In this document: positions 36,701 through 45,500 of the stretch, one piece after another
Numbering within the stretch: position 1 is the first letter of the stretch
Layout of the letters: each line of letters begins with the position of its first letter
Position numbers and translations under genes: made by a program
NCBI RefSeq assembly: GCF_051535215.1
Contig: NZ_JBPPLY010000003.1
Coordinates: forward strand, 310,001 to 374,000
Direction: 5' to 3'
DNA: 64,000 nt
From: Nitrobacter sp051535215
GTDB taxonomy: Bacteria; Pseudomonadota; Alphaproteobacteria; Rhizobiales; Xanthobacteraceae
The notes under the pieces: model-generated
Database searches by the model: none
The model's input: the letters and a program-made list of their open reading frames with translations, nothing else
What the model was told of the DNA's origin: nothing

Positions 36701-37417
36701 TCAACTGGCGACGATCGTCCCGCGCCCGTTGCCTCTGAGGATGGCGCCGATCGAGCCCGCTTCCGCGATCGAGAACACAATGATAGGCAGCGAGGTCTCG
36801 CGGGCAAGCGCGAAAGCCGTCGCATCCATGACCTTATAGCCGCCTTCGAGCGCCTGCGAGTGGCTTAACCGCTCGAACCGTTTGGCAGACGGATCCTTCT
36901 TCGGGTCCGAACTGTAGACGCCGTCCACGTTCGTCGCCTTGAGCACGGCCTGCGCGCCGATCTCCGCGGCGCGAAGAACCGCGGTGGTGTCGGTCGTGAA
37001 AAAGGGATTGCCGGTGCCGCCGGCAAGCAGAACGATGCGGCCCTCGGAAAGATATTTGTGCGCCGCGCGGCGGGTGAAAAGCTCGCAGACTTCGGGCATC
37101 ACGAAGGCGGACAGGGCGCGGGCCGACTGCCCGCGTCGTTCGAGGGCTGCCTCCAGCGCAAGGCAGTTCATGACGGTCGCAAGCATTCCCATCATATCGC
37201 CGGTCGGCCGCGAGACGCCGCGGGACGATACCTCGACGCCCCGGAATATGTTGCCGCCACCGACGACAACCGCGATTTCGGTTCCCAGTTCACGCGCCGC
37301 GGTCAGATCGCCGGCGATTCGATCGATGGTCGGCTGGTCGATGCCGAAGGGTTGCGAGCCCGCCAGATATTCCCCGGACAGTTTAACGACAACGCGACGA
37401 TAGGCCGGCTCATCCAT
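36701..37417 (-). CDS. pyrH: UMP kinase
   Basis: Phosphorylates UMP to UDP. 238 residues of the amino-acid-kinase fold: VVVKLSGEYLAG, VVVGGGNIFRG, TGDMMGMLATVMN, LLAGGTGNPFFTTDT and ATNVDGVYSSDPKKDPSA. It is in the conserved tsf-pyrH-frr order and 55 bases downstream of tsf. The gene also supplies pyrimidine to pyrG, although that gene lies elsewhere. Confidence 0.96.
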   Translation of the reverse strand: MDEPAYRRVVVKLSGEYLAGSQPFGIDQPTIDRIAGDLTAARELGTEIAVVVGGGNIFRGVEVSSRGVSRPTGDMMGMLATVMNCLALEAALERRGQSARALSAFVMPEVCELFTRRAAHKYLSEGRIVLLAGGTGNPFFTTDTTAVLRAAEIGAQAVLKATNVDGVYSSDPKKDPSAKRFERLSHSQALEGGYKVMDATAFALARETSLPIIVFSIAEAGSIGAILRGNGRGTIVAS

Positions 37418-37472
37418 GATGCGTTAGCTCCGCCGTGAGTCTAGTTGTGTCTCCGCCCGTTCGGGCCCGGCG

Positions 37473-38396
37473 TCACCCCTGTCCGGCAGCCGCGGCCACC
37501 TCGGCCGCGAAATCGGATTCAGCTTTCTCGATGCCCTCGCCGAGGGCGTAGCGCACAAAGCCCGTCAGCTTCACCGGCGCGCCGACCTTAGCTTCGGCCT
37601 CCTTGAGCGCCTGACCGACGCTTTTCTTGTCGTCGAAGATAAACGGCTGTTCCAGCAGGGTCTGTTCCTTGAAGAAAGTCTTCAGGCCGGACTCGGTGAT
37701 CTTCTCGATCATGGCCTCGGGCTTGCCCTGTTGGCGGAACTTGTCTGCGAGGATGTCCTTTTCGCGCTTGACGATGGCGGGATCGACCCCCGACGGATCG
37801 ATGGCAAGCGGGTTCGAGGACGCGACATGCATCGCGATCTGGCGGCCGAGCGCGGCCAGTTCATCGGCGTTGCCCGCCGACTCAAGCGCGACGATCACGC
37901 CCATTTTTCCGGCGCCGTCGATGACGGCATTGTGGACATAGCTTGCGACAATTCCCTTGCTGACTTCGAGCAAGGCCGCGCGACGCAACGTCATGTTCTC
38001 ACCGATGGTGGCGATCGCATCCGAAATGGCCGTCTCCACCGTGGCGCTCCCGATCTTGGCCGCCTTGATCACTTCAACATCGGCGCCGACGCTGAGGGCG
38101 ACCTGCGCCACCATCTTGACCAACCCCTGGAACTGGTCGTTGCGCGCGACGAAATCCGTTTCCGAATTGACTTCGACGACGACGCCCTTGTTGCCACTGG
38201 TGACGGTGCCGATCAGGCCCTCGGCCGCGACGCGGCCGGCCTTCTTGGCGGCCTTGGACAGCCCCTTCTTGCGCAGCCAGTCGATCGCAGCCTGCATGTC
38301 ACCGTTGTTTTCCGTCAGCGCCTGCTTGCAATCCATCATGCCCACGCCGGTGGTTTCGCGCAGGTCCTTGACCATCGCTGCGGTGATTGTCGCCAT
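37473..38396 (-). CDS. tsf: Elongation factor Ts
   Basis: Nucleotide exchange factor for EF-Tu. 307 residues: the N-terminal UBA-like domain contains KDLRETTGVGMMDCKQAL, and SETDFVARNDQF follows. ATG 38396 (MATITAAMV) is the family start and has AAAGGG upstream; the frame extends to 38435 but that part is not conserved. rpsB precedes it, with a hairpin in the gap. Confidence 0.97.
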   Translation of the reverse strand: MATITAAMVKDLRETTGVGMMDCKQALTENNGDMQAAIDWLRKKGLSKAAKKAGRVAAEGLIGTVTSGNKGVVVEVNSETDFVARNDQFQGLVKMVAQVALSVGADVEVIKAAKIGSATVETAISDAIATIGENMTLRRAALLEVSKGIVASYVHNAVIDGAGKMGVIVALESAGNADELAALGRQIAMHVASSNPLAIDPSGVDPAIVKREKDILADKFRQQGKPEAMIEKITESGLKTFFKEQTLLEQPFIFDDKKSVGQALKEAEAKVGAPVKLTGFVRYALGEGIEKAESDFAAEVAAAAGQG

Positions 38397-38490
38397 TGCT
38401 GTGTGCCCTTTGCCTGTCAGGAGACTGCGGCGCAACTCGCCGGCCGCCGTCTCTACTCAGGAAACAAGTCAGAAAATTTATTATGAAAGA

Positions 38491-38514
38491 GGGTGGCCGC
38501 TGAAACCGCCACCC
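38491..38514 (-). terminator. Hairpin between rpsB and tsf
   Basis: GGGTGGC and GCCACCC form a seven-base stem around a ten-base loop just downstream of the rpsB stop. On the minus strand it is followed by CTCTTTCATAATAAATTTTC, which has a weak T-rich tail. It could be a partial terminator or attenuator setting the rpsB:tsf ratio. Confidence 0.45.
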
Positions 38515-38520
38515 GTCGCA

Positions 38521-39519
38521 TCATTCCGCTTCGGCCGTCAGCGTCTTGGCCTGAGCGACCCAGCCGTCGGCCCGGCTCGGAAGCCCGACCTCTTCGCCGA
38601 TCTTGTGCGCGGTATCGTGATCGAGCTCGGCGAGCTGCCAGTAGTGGAAGATGCCGAGGTCGTTGAACTTCTTCTCGATCGCACCGGATACGCCCGTGAG
38701 TTTCTTGAGATCGTCGGCGACGCCCCGCGGACCCGCAAGGCCCTGGAAGCCTGATGGCTGCGCGGCAGCCGGAAGCTCCTCCTGCACCGGCTGAACCGAA
38801 GCGCCGATATCAACGCCGGACTCGCCCTGGGCGCGCGAAATGCCGTCGATCGCCGCGCGTGCGATGAGGTCGCAATACAGGCTGATGGCGCGGCCGGCGT
38901 CGTCATTGCCGGGCACAAGATAAGTGATGCCTTTCGGATCGCAATTGGTGTCGACGATCGCCGCGACGGGAATATTGAGCCGCTGGGCTTCCTGAATGGC
39001 GATGTCTTCCTTGTTGGTGTCGATCACGAAGATCAGATCCGGCAGACCGCCCATGTCCTTGATTCCGCCGAGCGAGCGATCGAGCTTGTCGCGCTCGCGC
39101 TGCAGCGTCAGACGCTCCTTCTTGGTGTAGGCATTGGCGTCGCCCGAGCCGAGCACCTCATCGAGATGGCGCAGCCGCTTGATCGAGCCGGAAATCGTTT
39201 TCCAGTTGGTCAGCGTGCCGCCGAGCCAACGCGAATTGACGAAGTACTGCGCCGACCGCTTCGCGGCCTCTGCAACGCCGTCCTGCGCCTGACGCTTGGT
39301 GCCGACGAACAGGATGCGGCCACCCTTGGCGACGGTATCGCTGACGGCCTGCAGCGCGCGATGCAGCAGCGGCACGGTCTGCGCGAGATCGATGATATGG
39401 ATGTTGTTGCGCGCACCGAAAATGTAATCCGACATTTTCGGATTCCAGCGGTGCGATTGGTGGCCGAAATGAACGCCAGCCTCAAGCAGCTGGCGCATGG
39501 AAAATTCAGGAAGCGCCAT
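38521..39519 (-). CDS. rpsB: Small ribosomal subunit protein S2 with long C-terminal extension
   Basis: Ribosomal protein uS2 with its usual motifs (LLEAGVHFGHQ, RWNPKM, FVGTKRQAQ, SRWLGGTLTNWKTI, DLIFVIDTNKED, VDTNCDP). The family is usually about 240 residues; this one has 332. The extra part (about 262-332) contains GPRGVADDLKKLTGVSGAIE and FNDLGIFHYWQLAELDHDTA, which reads as a helix-hairpin-helix-like module, before TLTAEAE. I recall the same extension in Bradyrhizobium relatives. It is the first gene of the translation block and has a tandem repeat in its leader. Confidence 0.96.
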   Translation of the reverse strand: MALPEFSMRQLLEAGVHFGHQSHRWNPKMSDYIFGARNNIHIIDLAQTVPLLHRALQAVSDTVAKGGRILFVGTKRQAQDGVAEAAKRSAQYFVNSRWLGGTLTNWKTISGSIKRLRHLDEVLGSGDANAYTKKERLTLQRERDKLDRSLGGIKDMGGLPDLIFVIDTNKEDIAIQEAQRLNIPVAAIVDTNCDPKGITYLVPGNDDAGRAISLYCDLIARAAIDGISRAQGESGVDIGASVQPVQEELPAAAQPSGFQGLAGPRGVADDLKKLTGVSGAIEKKFNDLGIFHYWQLAELDHDTAHKIGEEVGLPSRADGWVAQAKTLTAEAE

Positions 39520-39879
39520 GGTTCAATTCTCCGGTTGGTTCCTCCGGAAACGTGTGAGCAGGCAAGCCATCAAACCAAAAGGCATCAACCAAAAGGAATG
39601 CGGCCCGGCTGCCACCGGACGGCTGTTTAGGCCATGTTTCCGTGTGAGATGGCGGGGCTTATAACCGCCGCCCTGCCCTGGCGCAAGGATTTCCGGCCCT
39701 TATCGCGTTTTCGGGCGAAGCATGTCCTCGGGCCTGACCCAGGGAATGGACGGTTCGCAGGAAGAAACGCCTCAAAACAATAATCTGGAGCTTCGCTTCT
39801 GATTCAATCAGAAGAGAAGCCTCCAGCCGTATCCGGAAAACAACGCCGGTAAAGGGACGAATCCGAACCGGCGTCGCTG
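39520..39879. repeat. 360-base rpsB leader with tandem repeat and dispersed-repeat copy B
   Basis: Between the pseudocaspase stop and rpsB. A 15-base tandem pair (CATCAAACCAAAAGG at 39569-39583, CATCAACCAAAAGG at 39584-39597) lies in the rpsB leader. At about 39703-39826 is the fullest copy of the dispersed repeat (CGTTTTCGGGCGAAGCATG ... GCTTCTGATTCAATCAGAAG, which ends in an inverted repeat). No gene was seen. Confidence 0.65.
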
Positions 39880-42351
39880 CTAGCATTTGTCAACGTGCGG
39901 CGGGCACTTTTTGGCTCCACGTCCGCCACGAGGTGGCGGCGCCGAATGGGCTGCAGGCGGCGCCCGTTGCGGCGCGACAGCCCTTGGCGGAGGTGCGGCG
40001 CGTGGAGGTGGCGCCATTCGTGGCGGCGGTGCCGCATGCGGTGCTGACCGCGGCGGCGCAGGTCTCGGAGGCGCCGCCATCCGCCGCATCGGCGGTGCGA
40101 CATGCGGCGCAGGACGCGGCGGCGAGGCGACGCGTGGCGGCGGTGCATGTGGACGCGGCGAAGCGGACCTGGGAGCAGCCCGTGACAGCGGCGCGACAGC
40201 CGTTGGAGCCATGCGGGATGGCGGCGTCGACCTTCGGACTTGCGGTTCAGCTTGCGGCCCTCGTGGCCGCAGCCTTGCAGCGTCAGGTTGTGGCGCGGCG
40301 GGACCGGATGCTCTGCCGCCCGGCCCGGTGACCGGCGATCCTCGAACACCGGAAGCCGGTCCCGTCTCAGGAACGGTTGCGCCAGGTCCAAATTTTGGTC
40401 CAGGTCTGGGCGTCGCCGCACCGGGCGCCGGCGGCGTACCCCTGATGCCGGGCACCGGCAGCGCGTTGGTTTTCGGGAACTGCCTGCCGGTCGAATCCGG
40501 GATCGAATCCCGGCCTGGCGCTGGCTCGCCGGGCTGCGCCGCCGTGGCCGGCGGGTGCCCGTTCGAGGCCGGGGCCTGGTGAGCCGTAGCCGGTTGCGGA
40601 GCAGCCGGCTGAGCCTGTGTGCCGCCAGCCGCAGGCAGAGCACGGCGCGGTCCGGGTGGCCTGTCCGTCGACCTTCTGAACGATCCGGCTTTTGTAGCCG
40701 GATTAATCGACGCGCTCGGCGGGACCGGCGCTTTCCCTTCCTGGATCAGAGTTGCCTTCCGCATCACCGCGGCGGGGAGCGCGGGTCCTGGATGTACAGC
40801 GGGCTGGCTGACCTGATCTCGCGCGGCCGGAGTCCGTCCCGGACCTATTCTGGCGCCGGGCCCAGCCGGGTTCACCAAAGGCGCTGCCGGATTTGCCGCG
40901 GGCGGCGGACGGTTGATGACATTATTGATCACCGTCGTGTTGTGAATGTTGGTGAAGATGATGTTGTTCGGTGGAGGCCGAACGTAAGCCGGGGCGCTGA
41001 CATAGGCCGGTATCGGCACGAACAACGGGCTCGGCAGATAGAACAATCCGATCGGCGGCGGTGGCGGCTCCAGCACGACGAAGTCCGGTGGCGGCGGAGG
41101 CAGGAAAAACACCGGTGGCGGTGGCGGCGGCGCGAAATCGAAATCCGGATCACTGAACATCAGCACCGGCCGGTCGACGTAGACAATCTCGTCGGAAGGC
41201 GGCGGCGGAACATCGTAGTCCAGCATCGTGAATGTTTGCGGCGGCTCGAGCGCAGCCGACAGGATCGAAAGCCTGCGCCGCGCATCAGCGGCGTGAGGCC
41301 CTCGCGGATAGCGTCGCAGGTATGACCAGTAGGCGTCCGGCGTGTCGGCCCGATAACTGCGCCGCCAGGTGATCGCCTCGCGGCGCGCCGCGATAATCGC
41401 CCTGACCCGCTTCGCCATCGGGTCCTGGGGATAAGCAGCGATGAAATCCTCATAACCCTGCAAGGTGTCGCGATCGAGCGCGGCCAGATAGGCATCCGAG
41501 GCGCCGAGATCACGGATCGGTTTGTCACGCACCGCCGCTGCCTGGTCAGACGATGCGACTGCTGGCGCATCCGGCGCACGATCGAAGAACATGAATTGCG
41601 CATCGTCGACCTTCTGCGTATCCCATGGCACTTGCGCGCCCTTGGTGTTCTCGTTGACGCGCAAGCGCACGCGGTTGAACAACTCGGGAAGCGGCAGGCC
41701 GCCGGTACGGATCATTTCAGCCACCGCCTGCGCGTAGGCGCCGTAGGGCCCCGGCTCTTCCGGCGCGACCGTGCCCGGCGCAGCGTTGAATGCGATCAGC
41801 ATCCGCGGATTAGGTTCGACGAGCGCCAGGCCGCTGGCAATCGATCCGTCTTCGATGAACGGCTGCTCGCGCGCGATGTCCAGCATGACGACGCTGAGCT
41901 TTAGCGGCAACGCTGTGAGCTGGCGCATGTAATCGCCGATGCGCAAGCCCTCGGTTGGAATATCGGTGTCATGCGCGATCGTCGAATCCACCGGGATGAA
42001 ATAGTTCTCACCGGAAAACTGGAGGCCATAACCCGCGAGATAAACCACCGCGACGGTATCTGGGCCGGATGTTTCCGCCTTCTTCATGAAATCGCGGAAC
42101 GCACCGCGCAACGTGTCGCCATCGAGGTCGCGGGCGCCGGTGACGTCAAAGCCCGCCGCCTGCAAGGTCTGCGCGATCAACCCGCCGTCATTGGCCGCCG
42201 TTGCGAGCGGCACCTTGGTATAAGCACCATTTCCGATCACAAGCGCGATACGCTTTTCCTGTTGCTGGGCAACAGCCGCGCTCGGGATCGAGAACGCACC
42301 GAGGAGCAGCAGACATGACACAAAGATTGCGAAGCTTGCGTTCAGGCGCAT
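39880..42351 (-). CDS. Caspase-fold protein lacking the catalytic dyad (pseudocaspase), Pro-rich
   Basis: An 823-residue secreted or periplasmic protein: signal peptide (1-29, ending SAAVAQ), a caspase p20-like domain (about 33-260) and an extremely Pro/Ala/Arg-rich remainder. The domain has the family start KRIALVIGNGAY and NDGGLIAQTLQAAGFDV, but the His signature reads LAGYGLQ with Tyr108 in place of His, and the Cys signature reads LDIAREQPF with Ala160 in place of Cys. It should therefore not be a protease. The tail begins with Pro/Phe-rich blocks (about 390-470) and ends in PPR repeats and CPPHVDKC. It lies between dnaE and rpsB and has an exact SOS-type operator upstream. Confidence 0.85.
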   Translation of the reverse strand: MRLNASFAIFVSCLLLLGAFSIPSAAVAQQQEKRIALVIGNGAYTKVPLATAANDGGLIAQTLQAAGFDVTGARDLDGDTLRGAFRDFMKKAETSGPDTVAVVYLAGYGLQFSGENYFIPVDSTIAHDTDIPTEGLRIGDYMRQLTALPLKLSVVMLDIAREQPFIEDGSIASGLALVEPNPRMLIAFNAAPGTVAPEEPGPYGAYAQAVAEMIRTGGLPLPELFNRVRLRVNENTKGAQVPWDTQKVDDAQFMFFDRAPDAPAVASSDQAAAVRDKPIRDLGASDAYLAALDRDTLQGYEDFIAAYPQDPMAKRVRAIIAARREAITWRRSYRADTPDAYWSYLRRYPRGPHAADARRRLSILSAALEPPQTFTMLDYDVPPPPSDEIVYVDRPVLMFSDPDFDFAPPPPPPVFFLPPPPPDFVVLEPPPPPIGLFYLPSPLFVPIPAYVSAPAYVRPPPNNIIFTNIHNTTVINNVINRPPPAANPAAPLVNPAGPGARIGPGRTPAARDQVSQPAVHPGPALPAAVMRKATLIQEGKAPVPPSASINPATKAGSFRRSTDRPPGPRRALPAAGGTQAQPAAPQPATAHQAPASNGHPPATAAQPGEPAPGRDSIPDSTGRQFPKTNALPVPGIRGTPPAPGAATPRPGPKFGPGATVPETGPASGVRGSPVTGPGGRASGPAAPQPDAARLRPRGPQAEPQVRRSTPPSRMAPTAVAPLSRAAPRSASPRPHAPPPRVASPPRPAPHVAPPMRRMAAPPRPAPPRSAPHAAPPPRMAPPPRAAPPPRAVAPQRAPPAAHSAPPPRGGRGAKKCPPHVDKC

Positions 42352-42411
42352 GATCGTTCTGCCCTACCAACAGCCAAACATGAATTCGAGGTATTCAGCG
42401 CGCGGGTGTCT

Positions 42412-42426
42412 GAACAGTATTTGAAC
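42412..42426. promoter_or_regulatory. Perfect SOS box (GAAC-N7-GAAC) upstream of the pseudocaspase gene
   Basis: GAAC, seven bases, GAAC, 60 bases before the start codon at 42351 and in the 169-base gap after dnaE. On the minus strand it overlaps the likely -10 of a promoter TTGTTC (42439-42444), 17 bases, AATACT (42416-42421). This is the position from which LexA would repress. Match exact; function inferred. Confidence 0.55.
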
Positions 42427-42520
42427 GAAAAGCGGTCCGAACAAGGCACTCCAAAAAAGCGGTTATCTGTAAGGCCGCTCTCTCGAGCGAGGGGTGTGAA
42501 TCCGGGCAGTCGAGATCGGC

Positions 42521-45500
42521 TTAGAGTGCCTGGACGTCCACGACCCCCGAAACCGCTTTGATGGCGCCTGCGACCTGCGGCGAGACCCGAAAACGGCCCG
42601 GAAGCTTGATTTCCACCTCGGTCTCGAGATCCAGCAGCATCACCAGTGAGACGTCGCCGTCACCGGATGGCCTCGGTGCGGGCACCCTGGTGAGCCCTGC
42701 CGGATCGTCATTCTCGGGTCCCTGAAGTCGCTTCACGATCGAGTCCAGCGGTTTGGTATCGCGCAGGAAAATCCGAAGGCCCTTCTGGGTCTTTGCCGCC
42801 GCATCATCCAGCGGTTCCGCGTGCAGAATCCGGGCGCGAACCTCGTCGCCCTGCAGTTCCGCGCCGAGTTGCAGCAGCACCGCCGCCCCCGGTTCGAGCA
42901 CCTCGCGAAATTGCGCCAGCCCTTCCGAGAACAGCACAGCTTCGAAATGACCGGTCGGGTCTGAGAGCCCGAGGATTCCCATCTTGTTGCCCGTTTTGGT
43001 GCGCCGTTCCATTCGCGAGACGACCGTTGCGGCGACCTTGCCGGCGGTCGCGCCGGTTTTCACCGCGCGGGAAAACTCAGCCCATGACTGGACGCGCAAC
43101 CGTTTCAACGCGGTCGCGTAGTCGTCGAGCGGATGCCCGGACAGGAAAAACCCGACGGCCTCGTACTCACGCCTCAGCCTGTCGGCAGGCAGCCAGGGCT
43201 CGACCTGGGGCAGCATGATGGCCGGCGCATCCGCCATGCCTCCAAACATGTCGTCCTGACCGAGCATCGCGGCTTCGTGGCTGCGCTGGCATGCCGCGAG
43301 GATCGCCTCGGCACCGGCGAACACGCGCGCGCGATCGGGTTCGAGCGCATCGAACGCGCCCGCGGCAGCGAGACTTTCGATCACGCGCTTGTTGATCGCG
43401 CGTGGCGGCACCCTGGCGGCGAAATCGGCCAGCGAGGTGAACATACCGGTGTTGCGCGCTTCGACAATCTGTTCGACCGCCTGCGCGCCGACGCCTTTCA
43501 GCGCCGCAAGCGCATAACAGATGACGCCATCGCTGACTTCGAAGGTCGCGCCGGAGCGGTTGATCGAGGGCGCTTCGACCTTGATGCCGAGGCGGTGGGC
43601 CTCGGCGCGAAACTCCGACAGCTTGTCGGTGTTGCTCATATCGAGCGTCATCGACGCCGCCAGAAACTCGACCGGGTGATGCGCTTTCATGTACGCCGTC
43701 TGATAGGACACGAGCGCGTAAGCTGCGGCATGGCTTTTGTTGAAGCCGTAATCGGCAAACTTCGCCAGCAATTCGAAAATCGTTTCCGCCTGCGCCTTTG
43801 GCACGCCGTTCTTGACAGAGCCGGCGACAAAAACCGCGTGCTGCTTTTCCATTTCCGCGCGGATCTTCTTGCCCATCGCGCGGCGCAGCAGGTCGGCGTC
43901 GCCAAGCGAATAGCCGGCCATGACCTGCGCGATCTGCATCACCTGTTCCTGATAGATGATGACGCCGAAGGTCTCCTTCAGGATCGGCTCCAGCATCGGG
44001 TGCAGGTATTCCGGCTCTTCCTCACCATGCTTGCGCGCACAGTAGGTCGGAATGTTCGCCATCGGTCCCGGCCGATACAGCGCGACCAGTGCGATGATGT
44101 CCTCGAAGCGGTCCGGGCGCATGTCCACCAGCGCCCGCCGCATGCCCTGACTTTCAACCTGGAACACGCCGACCACGTCGCCCCGCGTCAGCATCTGGTA
44201 ACTCGCCGCATCGTCGAGCGGCAACGTGGCGAGATCGATGTCGATATCACGCTGCTTCAAAAGCTTCACGGCGACGTCGAGAACGGTCAGCGTCTTCAGG
44301 CCGAGAAAATCGAACTTCACGAGTCCGGCGGGCTCGACCCACTTCATGTTGAACTGGGTCACCGGCATGTCCGACTTCGGATCGCGGTACATCGGCACCA
44401 GTTCGCTCAAGGGACGGTCGCCGATCACGATGCCCGCCGCATGAGTCGAGGCATGACGCGTCAGCCCTTCGAGGCGTTGGGCGATGTCGAACGCGCGCGC
44501 CACTACCGGGTCTTCGTCGCGAAACGCCTGAAGCTTCGGCTCGCTGTCGATCGCCGCTGCCAGGGTAACAGGCGCCGCCGGATTTTGCGGAACCAGTTTG
44601 GTCAGCTTGTCGACCTGACCGTAAGGCATCTGCAACACACGGCCGACATCACGGAGCACACCGCGCGCCTGGAGCGTTCCGAAGGTGATGATCTGCGCGA
44701 CCTGATCGCGGCCGTAGCGCTTCTGCACGTAGTCGATGACCTCGCCGCGCCGCTCCTGACAGAAATCGATATCGAAATCGGGCATCGACACGCGTTCGGG
44801 ATTGAGGAAGCGCTCGAACAGCAGACCGAACCGGATCGGATCCAGGTCGGTGATGGTGAGCGCATAAGCCACCAGCGAGCCGGCGCCGGAACCGCGGCCC
44901 GGTCCCACCGGAATGCCCTCGGATTTGGCGTGCTTGATGAAGTCCGCAACGATCAGGAAGTAGCCCGCATAGTTCATGCGGGTGATGACATCGAGCTCAA
45001 AACTCAGACGCGCGCGATAATCCTCCTCCGTCATTCCCTGCGAAAGACCGTGAACCGCCAAGCGGTTGGCCAGCCCCTCCTCCGCCTGACGTCGCAGTTC
45101 GGCGGCCTCGTCGTTTTTCGCATCAGCCATGTCGGCGGCGGCGCCCACCGTGAAATTCGGCAGGATCGGCTTGCGCGTGAGGGGGCGGAATGCGCAGCGC
45201 TCCGCAATTTCAATCGTGGACGACAGCGCTTCCGGAATGTCGGCAAACAGCACAGCCATTTCCGCGCGGGTCTTGAAGCGATGATCCGGCGTCAGTTGAT
45301 CGCGGTCGGTTTCCGCGACCAGGCGGCCGCCGGCGATACACAGCAAGGCATCGTGGGCTTCGTAGTCTTCGGAGGTGGCGAAATAAGGTTCGTTGGTTGC
45401 GACCAGCGGCAGCCCCTTGGCATAAGCGAGATCGATCAACGCGCCTTCGACGCGCCGTTCCTTGTCGAGGCCGTGACGTTGCAGTTCGACATAGAGCCGG

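Noticed and set aside
39880..42351. Active caspase or metacaspase
   Set aside because: Catalytic His and Cys are replaced by Tyr108 and Ala160.
42435..42445. Second GAAC near 42439 as part of a tandem operator with the 42423 half-site
   Set aside because: The spacing is 12 bases, not seven.
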